Positions 24,460 to 36,200 of a stretch of DNA of 64,000 nt are shown piece by piece. A program made the translations under genes and the position numbers. How positions within the stretch are numbered: the first letter of the stretch is position 1; every line of letters begins with the position of its first letter. The notes below the pieces were generated by a model. The model was not told the DNA's origin. It saw only the letters and a list, made by a program, of their open reading frames with translations, and searched no databases. The stretch comes from Dallia pectoralis (taxonomy: Eukaryota > Chordata > Actinopteri > Esociformes > Umbridae). Location of the stretch: the NCBI GenBank assembly GCA_029465975.1, contig CM055762.1:3159386-3223385 (forward strand), given 5' to 3'.

Positions 24460-25580
24460 CTCTTAACTAAGTACTAGTTCAAACACATGTTGGCAGCAAA
24501 TGCACCCTCCATTCTTCTTGGTTATAAGGCTACAAACTGTAATTGGAGTTTGTTCCATTCTCTGCAGTGCTTCTCAAGTTCTGCCAGGTCTGATGGGTAA
24601 AATCACTGCCCAGTCATTTTTGGTTTTCTCCAGAGATTTCGTTTTGGGTTCAAGTCTGAATTCTGGCTAGGCAAATAGAGTTCATTTATATATGAGTCCC
24701 GAAGACACTGATGTGTTGTCCTGGCTGTGTGCTCAGTGTTGTTGTCCTGTTGGAATGCAAATTATCTTTCTGAGTTCCTGTGATCTCTGGAACAGGATTT
24801 TATCAACAATCTGTTTGCACTCTGCTCCATTCATCTTTCATCTCGATGCTGAATAGTCTCAGTATGTGCTTTTGAAAAACACCCCCACAGCATAATGCTG
24901 CAACCACCGTGACTTAGCCTATAGCAAGGATGCTATAAGTCAAGTGATGAGCCAATTTCCTCCAGACGTGACACTTGGCATTCAGGACAAAGAGTTCAAT
25001 TTTGCTTCCATCACACCAGACAATATTGTTTCTCATTGACTCAGTCAGCAAGGTTCTCCGATCTCCACAAAGGAACTCTTGAGCTCTCTCAGAGAGGCAA
25101 TCGGGTTCTTTGCCATATACATAGGCCCAGTTCTTCTTCAGATTTTTCAGCTTAACTGAGCTGCCAGCTGTTGGAAACATTTTGGCGGTTCCAAACATCT
25201 TCCATTGGAGAATGATGTAGGTCACTGTGTTGTTGGGGACACAGGATCCAGAAAATGCCCTCAGACCCGTGCCTCAACACAATGCCGTCTGTATTTGACC
25301 TCAGGCACTGGTTTTTGCTCTGACATACGCTGTCAACTATGGGACCTTATCCGTACAGGTGTGCGCCTTTCCTAATCACGTCCAATCAATTGAATAAACA
25401 ATAGATTTAGCCGTGTCGTGTTTTAGAAACAGCGCAACGATGATTAATGAAAACACATTGCACCGGAGCTCAATATATAGTATAATAGCTACGGGTCTGA
25501 ATAATTAAGTAAACGTGATGTATGTATATATATATAATATATATTGTTTTTTATTATTGAATAAATTAGCAAAACGCTCT
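24460..25580 (-). pseudogene. Decayed Tc1-like transposon
   Basis: In minus orientation three catalytic neighbourhoods can be traced: NNIVWCDGSKIELFVLNAK (usual form WSDETKIELFGLNAK), an IMLWGCF-type block, and FQQDNNTEHTARTT (usual QQDNDPKHTA). A degenerate DLNP block follows. The right side carries the family's usual 5' region (TCAATCAATTGAATAAAC, ACGGGTCTGAATA). Multiple stops and substitutions at catalytic positions make it inactive. It lies against a second, separate Tc1 fragment on its left. Confidence 0.7.
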
Positions 25581-28500
25581 CATTATGTGGTATTGCTGAG
25601 ACTGAGAGTAACATAACTAGGATATAATGCAACAGATTTTCTTAATACATTCCCACATGCACTGTTGAAGATGCACATTAAATACACTCCGTAGTGTGTG
25701 TTAATGTACAGTATTATTTGATGTAACCAGTTGATGGTATAAAATGACAAATGCTACTTGCTCATCACATCAGACTGTGAGGAGTGAGAGGTGACTAATG
25801 TCAGTACATACTTGATATAATTAGGAGGTTGACATTATGGTAGACGCAGCACAATTATGAAAAATGTACAGTTCCTGAGCTTTTACATGGTTGCAGTGCC
25901 AAATATCAGTACACATAGTTGATCAAATGCAGCCCTCTCTCAAACTAGAAACTTGCATTCGACAGCTTCATTGATTTTCGAGCATTTTATTGTGTACATG
26001 TCCAGCATGGATTGTTAACACTCAACACAGGAGGTGAACACACAACACAAACGTATAAAATCTTCACTTTCGGGCAAAATAAAAAAAAATACGGAATGTT
26101 ATTAACAAGGTAAAAAAAAGAAACAGCATAAAATTAAACCGAATTAGTAAGACAAATAGTCAAACTGAAGAAAATTACCACATGTTCCTCCCGGCAATGT
26201 TATTCGTTACGGTCGGTTAAAAACGCACACTCACTGAAGCATTACCTAGGCACTAACTTTCACACAACTTTGCGTACGTTTATTTCTGTGAGATGTTGCA
26301 CTTTAGTCCAATTGCATGGTGGGATTTTAGTTGCCTGGATTCCCAAGGAACTGGGAGGAGAAGTTGACCGTGTTAGTTGAGAGTTAATATGTGGTTTCAA
26401 TTGTTCAGGCTCAGCCCAGTAAAAAAGGTGAGACGCACTCTCCGATAACAGACGCACACCCGCCACTGAGTGTGTTTGTAGGTGAAACATCGAGACTTGA
26501 TTGATCATATTTCGTCCCACCTCTGGTCCTGACGAACATCCGTCAGCGGGTTCTGTCAGCCACTTCAAGGACTAAATTAACATTGCTTTCTTTGTAATCC
26601 GGCTCTTTGCAAAGATTAGTTTGTCACCCTGTTTTTATTTTGCTGTTGGCAATAGACAGATAACAAATGATTGGACGACTAGTGGTTAACTGTGAGACAC
26701 ACAAAAGCAACAGTCCAGAATAAATGTCAAATTAATTTGAGCCTAACTAAAATTGCTAACAGAAAATATTGAATTACCGCCACCTCAGAAATGAAACAAC
26801 CTACTGCCTTTTCTGCTGTGCTCCTTCCTTGGCCATTAGAGAACTGCTGGGAGGAGCGTAAAGAAACAGAGAGAGGGATTGTGGGAAGGGGGGACGCTTC
26901 CTGATCCTGGCCTAGGGCCCAGGCTCCCTTCCTGCTGGGCTGGAGCAATGAGAGCATATAAGACAATGCTGCACTTTTGTGAGAGCCATTGTTATGGAAC
27001 CCTGGGGGCCAAGACTTGGGCTAGACGGGCTACACAGAAGACCAAAGGAGGTGTTCGACAAAGAGAGAGAGAGAGAGAGAGAGAGAGTAGGCAAATAGAA
27101 CGCTGACATTAAAGCTGTTACAAACAACTAAAGTCTCAGAGTCTATAAAAATGGGAGAAAAAACACACATTCACACAGTGGAGACACTTCAATCATTTCC
27201 TGGCATTCTTGTTTATATCTGGATTTTTTTGTCCTCACTGCAGTGTTAAAAAAAACACGAACAGCTGAAGAGAAAGGGGGGGAAGGAAAACAAAGCCACA
27301 TAGGACTGAATCCCAGAGCGCACTTTTAAAGGCTTCCGTTGAGTTGAAGCAGGCGCTTCCTTTGTGAAATGTCCCTGCTGTTCTGGTTCATTCTCAGGCA
27401 GGCATCGACGGAGACGGCCGTGGAACTTCGGCGAGGGAGTTTCGCTGAGAATCGCCGAGGGCGATAGACGCAGTAGGAAAGGCCTGGGGCCTGGCAGTGA
27501 TAGCGTCGGTCCATCTGACGGGCGAACAGATAATAGCCACCCCGGAGAACGAAACGTCAGGCCGCGTCTCAGACAATGATAGCCTTTCTGAGTGTGTCCA
27601 GACTCCTCCGAGGCCGGCAGATGGGGAGTAACTCCATTGATCTGAACAGGAGCGGCGGATGGAGCCGAGGGAAGGCTTTTACCACAGATTAACTTGTGGT
27701 CTCCACATCCCCGGCACCAGGAGATCTCCTAGCAACCCCATCGAGCGAGGCCCATCGGTGACGCACGCCGAGCATCTAATAACGGCCATTCCTTTCCTGC
27801 CGAGCAATTATGTTTGTAATGGCCCCTTTCACCTGGCCTCATCCCATCTCACCGGTATAATGGAAGCGTCTTATCCGCGGTGTAACTTACTCAACCGTGT
27901 GAATGTGTCGGGCAGACAAGTTCACCGCAACTTCTGGCCAGACCGTAAACGCGCCTCTGAGGTTTTCTTCGTATATGACGGCGTTTCCACCTTAAGGCGA
28001 ATCCCTTTGCTGGTGTATCCACCAGATGCAATCTGAAAGGGGCCTTCGTTGTCTGGGAGAAGCAGGCGCGTGGGAAACACGCTGGCGCGAGGAGTCACGC
28101 ACACGCACGCTGCTACTTTCCTTCAACGTCAGACGATGGAGTCCGTGGCTCCTCCCCAGTCCCTCCTCCTCGTACCTCCTCCCCACTCCCTCCCAGCACA
28201 TCCTCTCCCCCCACCGAATTACCCTTACTCAGCTGTAGGGATGGATCTCTGGTCAATCAGCCTTCCCATCCCCCCCTGACAATTACCTACATCAGTGGGA
28301 CACACTATCCAGGGACAGACTGTAATCTTTCCCAAATACTGAAGAGATAATGTTTCTGTCTTTACACCCCGTCCGCTTTTGAAGTTCCCTGGGTGACGCC
28401 CCCAAAACACCCCCCCCCCGGCAGTCCGTCCGTCTCTGACCCTCCGATATGTACCTTTTGCCTCACCGCGAAAGTCTGCCCGTCTCCGTTTGGACCTCTC

Positions 28501-29392
28501 CGAAGATGAAAAGAAGCCTGCTTTGGTGCAGAGAAGGCTTAAGACTTGAGGCTGGGAGGTTAACCGTATTCTGAAGCACCTGCTGTTTTTAAATGAAAGG
28601 ATTAGCCGACTTTATCCGGGTTTGTTCAGAGGGATAATTCTCCAGAACACGAGCTCGGCGAGACAGCGAGAGACTGAGTGAGGGCTCCAATCTATTAAAA
28701 TCTAGGGGAGTAGGTATTACGGAGACAGGGCTCATTGTATGGGACATCACTTGAATTGGAGGTATTAAAACATTTCACAGGAGAACGAAGTGTCTTTTGT
28801 TCCAAGTATTTCTCAGATGAAAGCATGAAGTTAATCTGGAATGAGTCTCTCTCTCTCTCTTCCCTCTTGGTACCTGAACACCTCGACCTCAAAGTCTCAC
28901 ACAGAGCCATTTCACAGTGAGTTGCCTTCGACTTCAAAAATAGTAAAGTAGCACCTTTCTTTTCCAAAGAATCCCTATCAGAACGACCACGACTTACACA
29001 AAGCAAGGGCGGAAGAAGGCTTGGAAAGCAAAAAAACGGCGCTGGTATTTCGTTGAATGAACTAAACGTTTGCGAGAGCCCTCTATTAGGTTTGGACAGC
29101 ACTTCCAACGTCATCTGAGGAGCCCCTTGAATTCAAAACAGATGATAAACCCGTAACCTTTGTTAGCGTGCAGCGCCTGTTTCGACACGGTGGGTGCTGT
29201 AACAAAAAGGCATCAGGTGAGACCCAGCTCAAAAAGACACTGTTTACACGCCTGTCTCCTGTTGATACCTGACCTGCCGCAGGCATTTCTTCTTCTCCTC
29301 TGCACAAGCCCGAGGGGGGTAGATAATAGTGAACCCTTCTGTTTTTCCCAATCAATCTTTTTTTTTCCTCACTCACTTCATTCTGCACAGCA

Positions 29393-29423
<31 letters not shown>

Positions 29424-29678
29424 GCTCTGTGTCATTAATATTTTTTACTTTCGAAAGGTTAATCGGAAAACCGGTTATCTCCGAGTGAAACCCTGTAACC
29501 GGGCGAACCGCGAGGATAATGCCGACACTACCTGGTTTATGGAGAAAAACAACACAATCACACAATATTAACCAAACAAAAAAGCGATGCAAAAAACCCC
29601 CAATATGTGCAAACATTCTGATATGAATAGTCTACAGCCAGCTCACTGGTAGGATCACCATGGAGAATAAGAAGTTGT

Positions 29679-29709
<31 letters not shown>

Positions 29710-29800
29710 CTGCACAGATTTTTTTCTTCAACCATGTTTTGGATTATGAGACAGATTGAGGGTTTGGGTTCGGTGGGGGGGGCATTAAGTGGGTCAGAGG
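25581..29800. other. Intergenic, downstream of mmp15
   Basis: No gene seen. Short GA, CT and TG runs occur (27061-27088, 28849-28862, 29395-29421, 29681-29709). The last few hundred bases should include the mmp15 3' UTR, but I found no clear AATAAA on the minus strand close to the stop. Confidence 0.4.
29681..29709. repeat. (TG)n microsatellite
   Basis: About 14 TG repeats about 90 bp beyond the mmp15 stop codon, probably in its 3' UTR. Confidence 0.88.
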
Positions 29801-30261
29801 TCACACCCAGTCCTGCAGGGAGCGTTTGCAGTGGACCAGCAGTTTGGGCGCTCCTTTCCGCTGCAGCGTGTTTATGATGGCATAGATCAATCCCAGAATG
29901 CAAAGCACGAGGACCAGGGGCACCGTCACCATGATGATGTTTATAGTGCGTGTCTCGTTCTCGTCAATTTTCAACACCACGTCCACTTCGTTCGTCTCCT
30001 CCTCTTTCGCGTCCTTGTAGTCGACGTCGTTGGTGCGGTCCAGATCCTTGTCCTGGTCCCGGCCCGCGTCCGGGTTGAAGGGCGGGTGTTCCGCGTCGGG
30101 CACCTTGCGCCCGGCGTCTGCGTCCGTGTCTCGGTCTGGAACCAGGTCTACGCTACAGCCCATAAAGTCTCTCAGAATGGACTTGGGGTAGCCCGGTTCG
30201 CTCTTCATCCGGTGGTTGTCAAACTTCCAGTATTTGGATCCCTTGTAGAAGTACGTGTACG
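29801..30261 (-). CDS. mmp15: mmp15 exon 10: blade 4, stalk, membrane helix, tail
   Basis: 461 nt. AYTYFYKGSKYWKFDN through SILRDFMGC closes the hemopexin disulphide. An acidic stalk follows, then a membrane helix (IIMVTVPLVLVLCILGLIYA) and a cytoplasmic tail with QRKGAPKLLVHCKRSLQDWV and stop. Confidence 0.95.
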
Positions 30262-33200
30262 CTGTGAGGGGAAGGCAAGGGGAAATGTAAAGGTCCAAAA
30301 TACAGAACAATGTTATGATGATGAAAAGGCCTATCTGAGGGAATCCGTCAAAAAGGAAATACTGTACAGTTTCAGGGAAGAAAAAAAAGCCCAAAAACCT
30401 CTAGCCTTTTTCATCCTTTCAAGATGATGTCACTTTTTTCACTCCTCAGCTACAATTCCCCGAGCCCCGTCTCTCATTCTTTTTTTCATCTCTCTATTAA
30501 ACTCTCCCTCCCTCCCATTCTTTCCCTCTCCGCCTCTTCCAACCACTCTTTGCCTCTCTTTTGTTCTCTCTTTCAATCGTTCCCTCTCTCAGATTGCCTG
30601 GGCCCTCCCATCTTTCCCAGAGTGTTCATTAGTGTCATTTCTCCGGGACCCCTTCCCCCCACTCACCTCCGTCATCGCTGAGGAAGGCCCCCTTGGGAGA
30701 GGTCGGGACTGAAGAGCCCCACACACTGATTGGCTTAGGGTAGTCCTTGTCGACCGCACGGGACTGTTCGTTAAAGCGCCAGTAGCTACACGAGACGCGG
30801 GAGAGAACAGCAGGACGTTAAACCAGTACATAGAGGGCATATGTGTAGATGTTATACAGAGCTTGCGTTACTCCCGGCTGTATTGGTCTTCGAGACAAGA
30901 ACTGTGAGCGTTAAGGGGATGACATCATGTAACAACTGCATGTGCTGAGAAACTGGTAACGAACGGGTCCCAGTGGGTGCTCACCGGTCCTCTTTGAAGA
31001 AGAACGTAAAACCGGACGGTTCCCACCAGATGGCGGTTTCAATCCTGTCGTAGGGGATGTCCCTGCCGTAGTCCGTCAGCTCCTGGGGGTATCCGGGTTC
31101 CAGGTTGGCCTCCCTGAACAACCAGTACTTATCGCCTGCAGGCAGAAGGAAGATCGGAGGGGGGCGGGGTCAAGATGAAGAAGAGGAAGTTGACAGATAT
31201 TAGGGGGAGTCATTCGGAATAGCACAGGAAGTAGAGAGAGACAAAGAGAAAAGTATTTGTGGAATACCCGAAGACGGTTGAGGAAACTGTTAACCCGTCA
31301 CTACATTTGACTAGTCATGTTGATCTCCTGGCTGGCGTGCACCAATAATGGCTTATGGCAAGATAAAAAGTATTCGTGCAACACTTTAATTAGGCTTTCC
31401 AGAACTAATTGGAAGTTTAGATTTATGGCAGGCCAAGTATGTTGGCAAGTCTTTCTTTTCTTTCTGTGTTTTGTATTACAATTTTGATTTGCAGTTTCAG
31501 GCCTCGAGGACACATCCACACGCCCCGCTTTCTATTCTCGGTTACAGTTTAATTGAAAAAGAAACCTTTACCGTCAGCATCTGGAGACAAATGGCTGACG
31601 CAATTCTCTCATTCACATCTGCCGGACGTCGCTGGCCAACTTCTCAATCCCAGAGTTTTTTCCTCCTGGCTGTCATCCAAATGTCAGAAGGGCTTGCCAG
31701 TGACATCATTTGCCCCAGAGGTTTTTCTTTATAGAGCGCCGGCTGTCTGAACGACCTACGGCTCAAATGTCAGCCCAAAAAGCCTCTTCACTATCTGTAT
31801 CTGTCTTTCAACCATTTGTGCTTAACTTCCTAGAACGAAGAGGTGCCAGCCAGATTTATAGTCAACTCTACTGAGAAATAATATTGGCTATGGTTCTCCT
31901 GAAGTTCTTATTAATAAAATTGTGGTTTAACAGATGAGGAGGCGGGAGGCTTTTTCTGTCAATCTAATGAGCAGAAACGTTTGAAATTTAAGCCTAAAGT
32001 TTTTTGGGTCCAGAGACGGTTTCTAGGGCAACGATGCAGGGAGGAAAGTCGCTGCTGTCATGAAAAGAGCCACTAAGGAGATTTCATGTCTAGCCCAATC
32101 AGGTTGTATTTCGGCACAAATCAGAAACACAAAAAGAGAACTCGGGTTCTACTTCCTGAACTGTTATTCTGTCATTTTATTCTTGGTCAAAACAGCTCGA
32201 TCAATTAGTTTGTAACACTTGGGCTTTGGAAATAATTCAGTCCCCTCCACTTCCTTTTGTGTTAGACTATAATGGGAATAGACTGAATATATAATTTGTA
32301 ACATGTTAGTCTTCACAGAATACCCCATAATGACAACATTTATGATTTCTTAGAAGATAAAAAAGCACTGAAATATTCCATGTACATAAATATTAGAACA
32401 TTTGCTATGACAGACCAAATATAACTCAGACGCATCATTTGATCGTTCTTAATGTCTGTAGAAGCCACGCCTGTTCATAAGGAATATGACATACCGTGTG
32501 TAAATTGCCAACCAGCACTTAAAAGCAGTCTGAGACTATGAGGAAAAACATTTTCAGGTCAGACCAATTACAAACAATTTGGTTTGAATGCCAGGAACTA
32601 TGTCTGGAAACAACATGGTATCGCTCAACACATGACTAATAGTATTCATACAGTGGAGAAAAATAGTAGGAGTGTTATGCTATGGGAATGCTTCTCAACC
32701 GCAAGAACTGGGAGTCAATAACTGGGAAGTATTAACACTTAAAAACCTGAATCCAGTAAAAAACCTGGAGAAAATCTGATCCAGAGTACCACAAGGTTTC
32801 AGACTGGACGTTAGAGGGTAAATTCATGTTAACTAATCAAATTTGGCACAAACTGTTTTGTTTTGTCATGATGTGGTATTATAAATGGTAAATTCAGTCC
32901 ATAACACAAAATCTGGGTGAATTGAAGGTGTCTGAATTCTTTTAGAAGTTAAAATATTTGAGGGCTCTACGTTTAAAGTGAATATGAACAATGAGAAGTC
33001 AGCATTGTCTGCATAAACAAGAGTTCATGTGAAATTGGCAATTTGTACATACATGTGATTAAATTGTTAAATGGAATATACTAATGTGCTTTGGGGTTTC
33101 ATCTCCTAGGCAGACAAGTGTAAAAAGATAATACACAAGTGGCACAGAAGACCAAAAAAATAATTTGTGAATCTGTTTTAGAGTCAGCAGTCTAGCTTCA

Positions 33201-36200
33201 TTAACCAGGATAACCAAAGACTCATGTTGTTTTGTGAATGTTGCCATTTCTACAAATGTTCCTCTGATTCCCACTATTCCTGTTCATTTTCTGTTTAACC
33301 CTTTTCCAAATTACGGAATGTTTTCTTTTTAACCCTGGCTCAAATTACTGAGTGTGCATGTGAACGTGCATGTGAGCGGGCATGTGAGCGTGCATGTGCG
33401 TTATTATGATGAAAAACAAATACCTTTAAAGAAGACAAATTTCCCATCATGCCTCTCGTAGGCTGCATCAATGTCTCCAGGCAGACCCCTCCAGAAGTGA
33501 CCAATGGGCATCGGGTAGTTGTCCAGAACCCTGTTTCTTCTCACCCTCCAGAACCAGCGACCCTGTTACATGAGGCCGGAGAGCCAGTTAGCGAGCACTG
33601 GATGTGATATGCCCAACCTCACCTCTGACCTTTTACCCTTCCTGTCTATGGCTTTGTGGAGCTCCAGACCTAACTAAAGGGTCCTGCCCTACACACCAGA
33701 TATGGTCCAGACACAGGAGCTCAGCAGTACCATAATGCAATCACAGCCATATGAGAAAGAGGAACAGGAAGTAGCGAACATGACAGGCCATGTGCACGAT
33801 ATTTCCTGAACATCCACTGCCTGTTAGAGTCTGCTCAACACACTGCCTGCAGTAGAAAGTAGAAAGAAGTCCTTCGAGCCACAATCAACAATTTGGATAT
33901 CGACTAACAGGATCCATTTCGAACAACAGCAGTGCACATGTAGCACCCACGCATTGGCACTATTTCCTCGATCTCTCCGCCTGTCATTGTGTCCTCAGTA
34001 AGTCACATGGTTTGGTAAACGTCCCAGCGCTGCCCTTTACATTCCCTCCATCTCGCTGGCTCAGGCCCAGACCTTGAGATTACTCCCGACCTGTCCAATA
34101 TCCAAACCCACCCAGGAACGCAGCCAAGGGCCTCTAAATTTGAACCGCCTGTTCTGACACCAAGCCCCGCCTACCTCTCTACATCCAGTAAGCCTTCGCC
34201 CCCCCCACCCCCACACACACACACCCATTACACCACCATAGCCCGCACTTCAATTTCTAAAAGAGAGGACAGGGTCTTGGTGAAAAGGAACAGAAAACGA
34301 CGGTGAGGGGAATCAAGTGAACTCTTTCTGTCGACTGATGTCACTTCGGCTCCGGCAAAAGTTTGGACTCGGGGAGAAGCCGAGTGACCCTGGGTGTCCG
34401 CTCACCAAAGCATGCTGCAATGCGTGCACTACATGAAAAGCAAACGAGAACATGCTAGGAAATAACAAAGGCGACGCAGAAAGACTACAGCGTCGAGCGT
34501 ATCGCCACGAGCGTTTCGCATGCCTGATTACTGTCAAAACTGGTTCGGGCTTGAAGCGTTTTTTGCTTATTGAGTTTCAAGTACCGGTCTGTTTGACATT
34601 CAGTCAGCGAAAAAAGACATCAGAAACAGCAGAGGGGAAACCACCCTCTCAGTGAAATAGTGTCCCAGCCAGGAGTGTTTGTCACGTATAGATCACAGAC
34701 ACTCCCTCACTGAGGCAGAACGCTGGGATCTGCAAGCTCATTTATTACAAGTAAGTCAATAGCATTGGCAGTCGGCATTAGTGCTAAAAGCCAAGAGCTG
34801 CATCTTCCTGGCAGCATCGCTCAGATCTATGTCCTTCAAGCAGTGAGCGCAGCGCTGCTTGTGTACAGAGTTTTATTTTAAGCAGACTGGCCCCTGCATT
34901 CAATCTACTGGAGTCGTCTGTGAACGAACCGGCGGGAGGGAAATATTACTGTGGTACCAATTGCACAAGCAGAGAGAAAAAAACAGATATTACAAGCACT
35001 GTTCAATGTCAGAGACAGTCTGTGACGGACTGTACGTAAAAATGGTCTGAGGACATGAGTATACTACAGTACGTGTTGTTTGACTAAGGCCAGGTGACAA
35101 GGCAGCGTGGTAAAAATTAATTTAATTTCAGCGTCGCCGTAGATCGTTTAACTACAGTCATCGTGGTAAAGAGCGGTTCATGAAGACAATACTGTTGCAG
35201 GAATCCGAAAGCACATTAACCAAAGCATGCACAGTGCACAGTAAAGGGATAAACAGCTGTAGGTGAATGATCTAACAAATGGTTTGACAGAGAGCCATTT
35301 CCACCCGTCTAACCTGGCTGGACCACCTGAGATCCAGAGTGCCGGTCCTCTTTATTAGCCTCCATATTATAAAAGAGAACAGCTATTGGGTTTAACAGCC
35401 TCCTTAGGGCCTAACTGGATCCAGGCGCCGACCCACCTGCCCCGAAGCCTCGCCAGATGCCCCATAATTGAGTAGAGCCGAGGCTGTTGTCAGTTCGAGA
35501 CAGACAGTTACACAGTTGGCACTCCCACTGGCCGCGGTACCACCGGCCTTTGATTCAATCATCCATCAGGTAATCTCCTCATGTTGCCGGCAGGCAGGGG
35601 TGTGTCCTCACCTTAAACACGAACATCTCCCCCCTGAGCATGGTGACCGTGTCGAAGTTCCCCTCGCAGATGTTGGGGCCGTAGTGGTCCGGGCGGTCCG
35701 TCGTTCGAGGCTTGTCGGGCCTCCGGGGAGGGACGTTGGGCGGGGAGTTGGGGGGAGCTCTTGGGGGAGCTTTGGGGGGGAGTTGGGGGCGATTTGGGGG
35801 GTGTTTTGGGGGGTGAGTTGGGGGTTTGGGGTTGGGCTGGGCCGGCCGCCGGGGAGTGACCGTAGGGAGAGCCTGGGTGGGTGTACCGTCGGCCTGACCT
35901 GAGGAAACAACGTGATCAAACCACGGTTAAAAGCCTCGCATGCAGAAGCCTGTATAAGCCTCTACTACTCACAATATCCTAAAAGAAAATCAAAGGCTTA
36001 GAGATCTGTCCGACTGATCCCGTAATTGGTGGCTGGTTGTGTCCTGGTTTTCACTAAGCCAGAAATGTGAGTCAGGAGACAGACTTTCCACTTAAGGCTT
36101 GGTGTGGGCGGGAGGCATGTGGAATGGAAACACAGACCTCAAACCAGTCCAATCAAGGGTCTAATCTGGGGGATTCCTTGGACTGGAACCCCAGTCGTTA

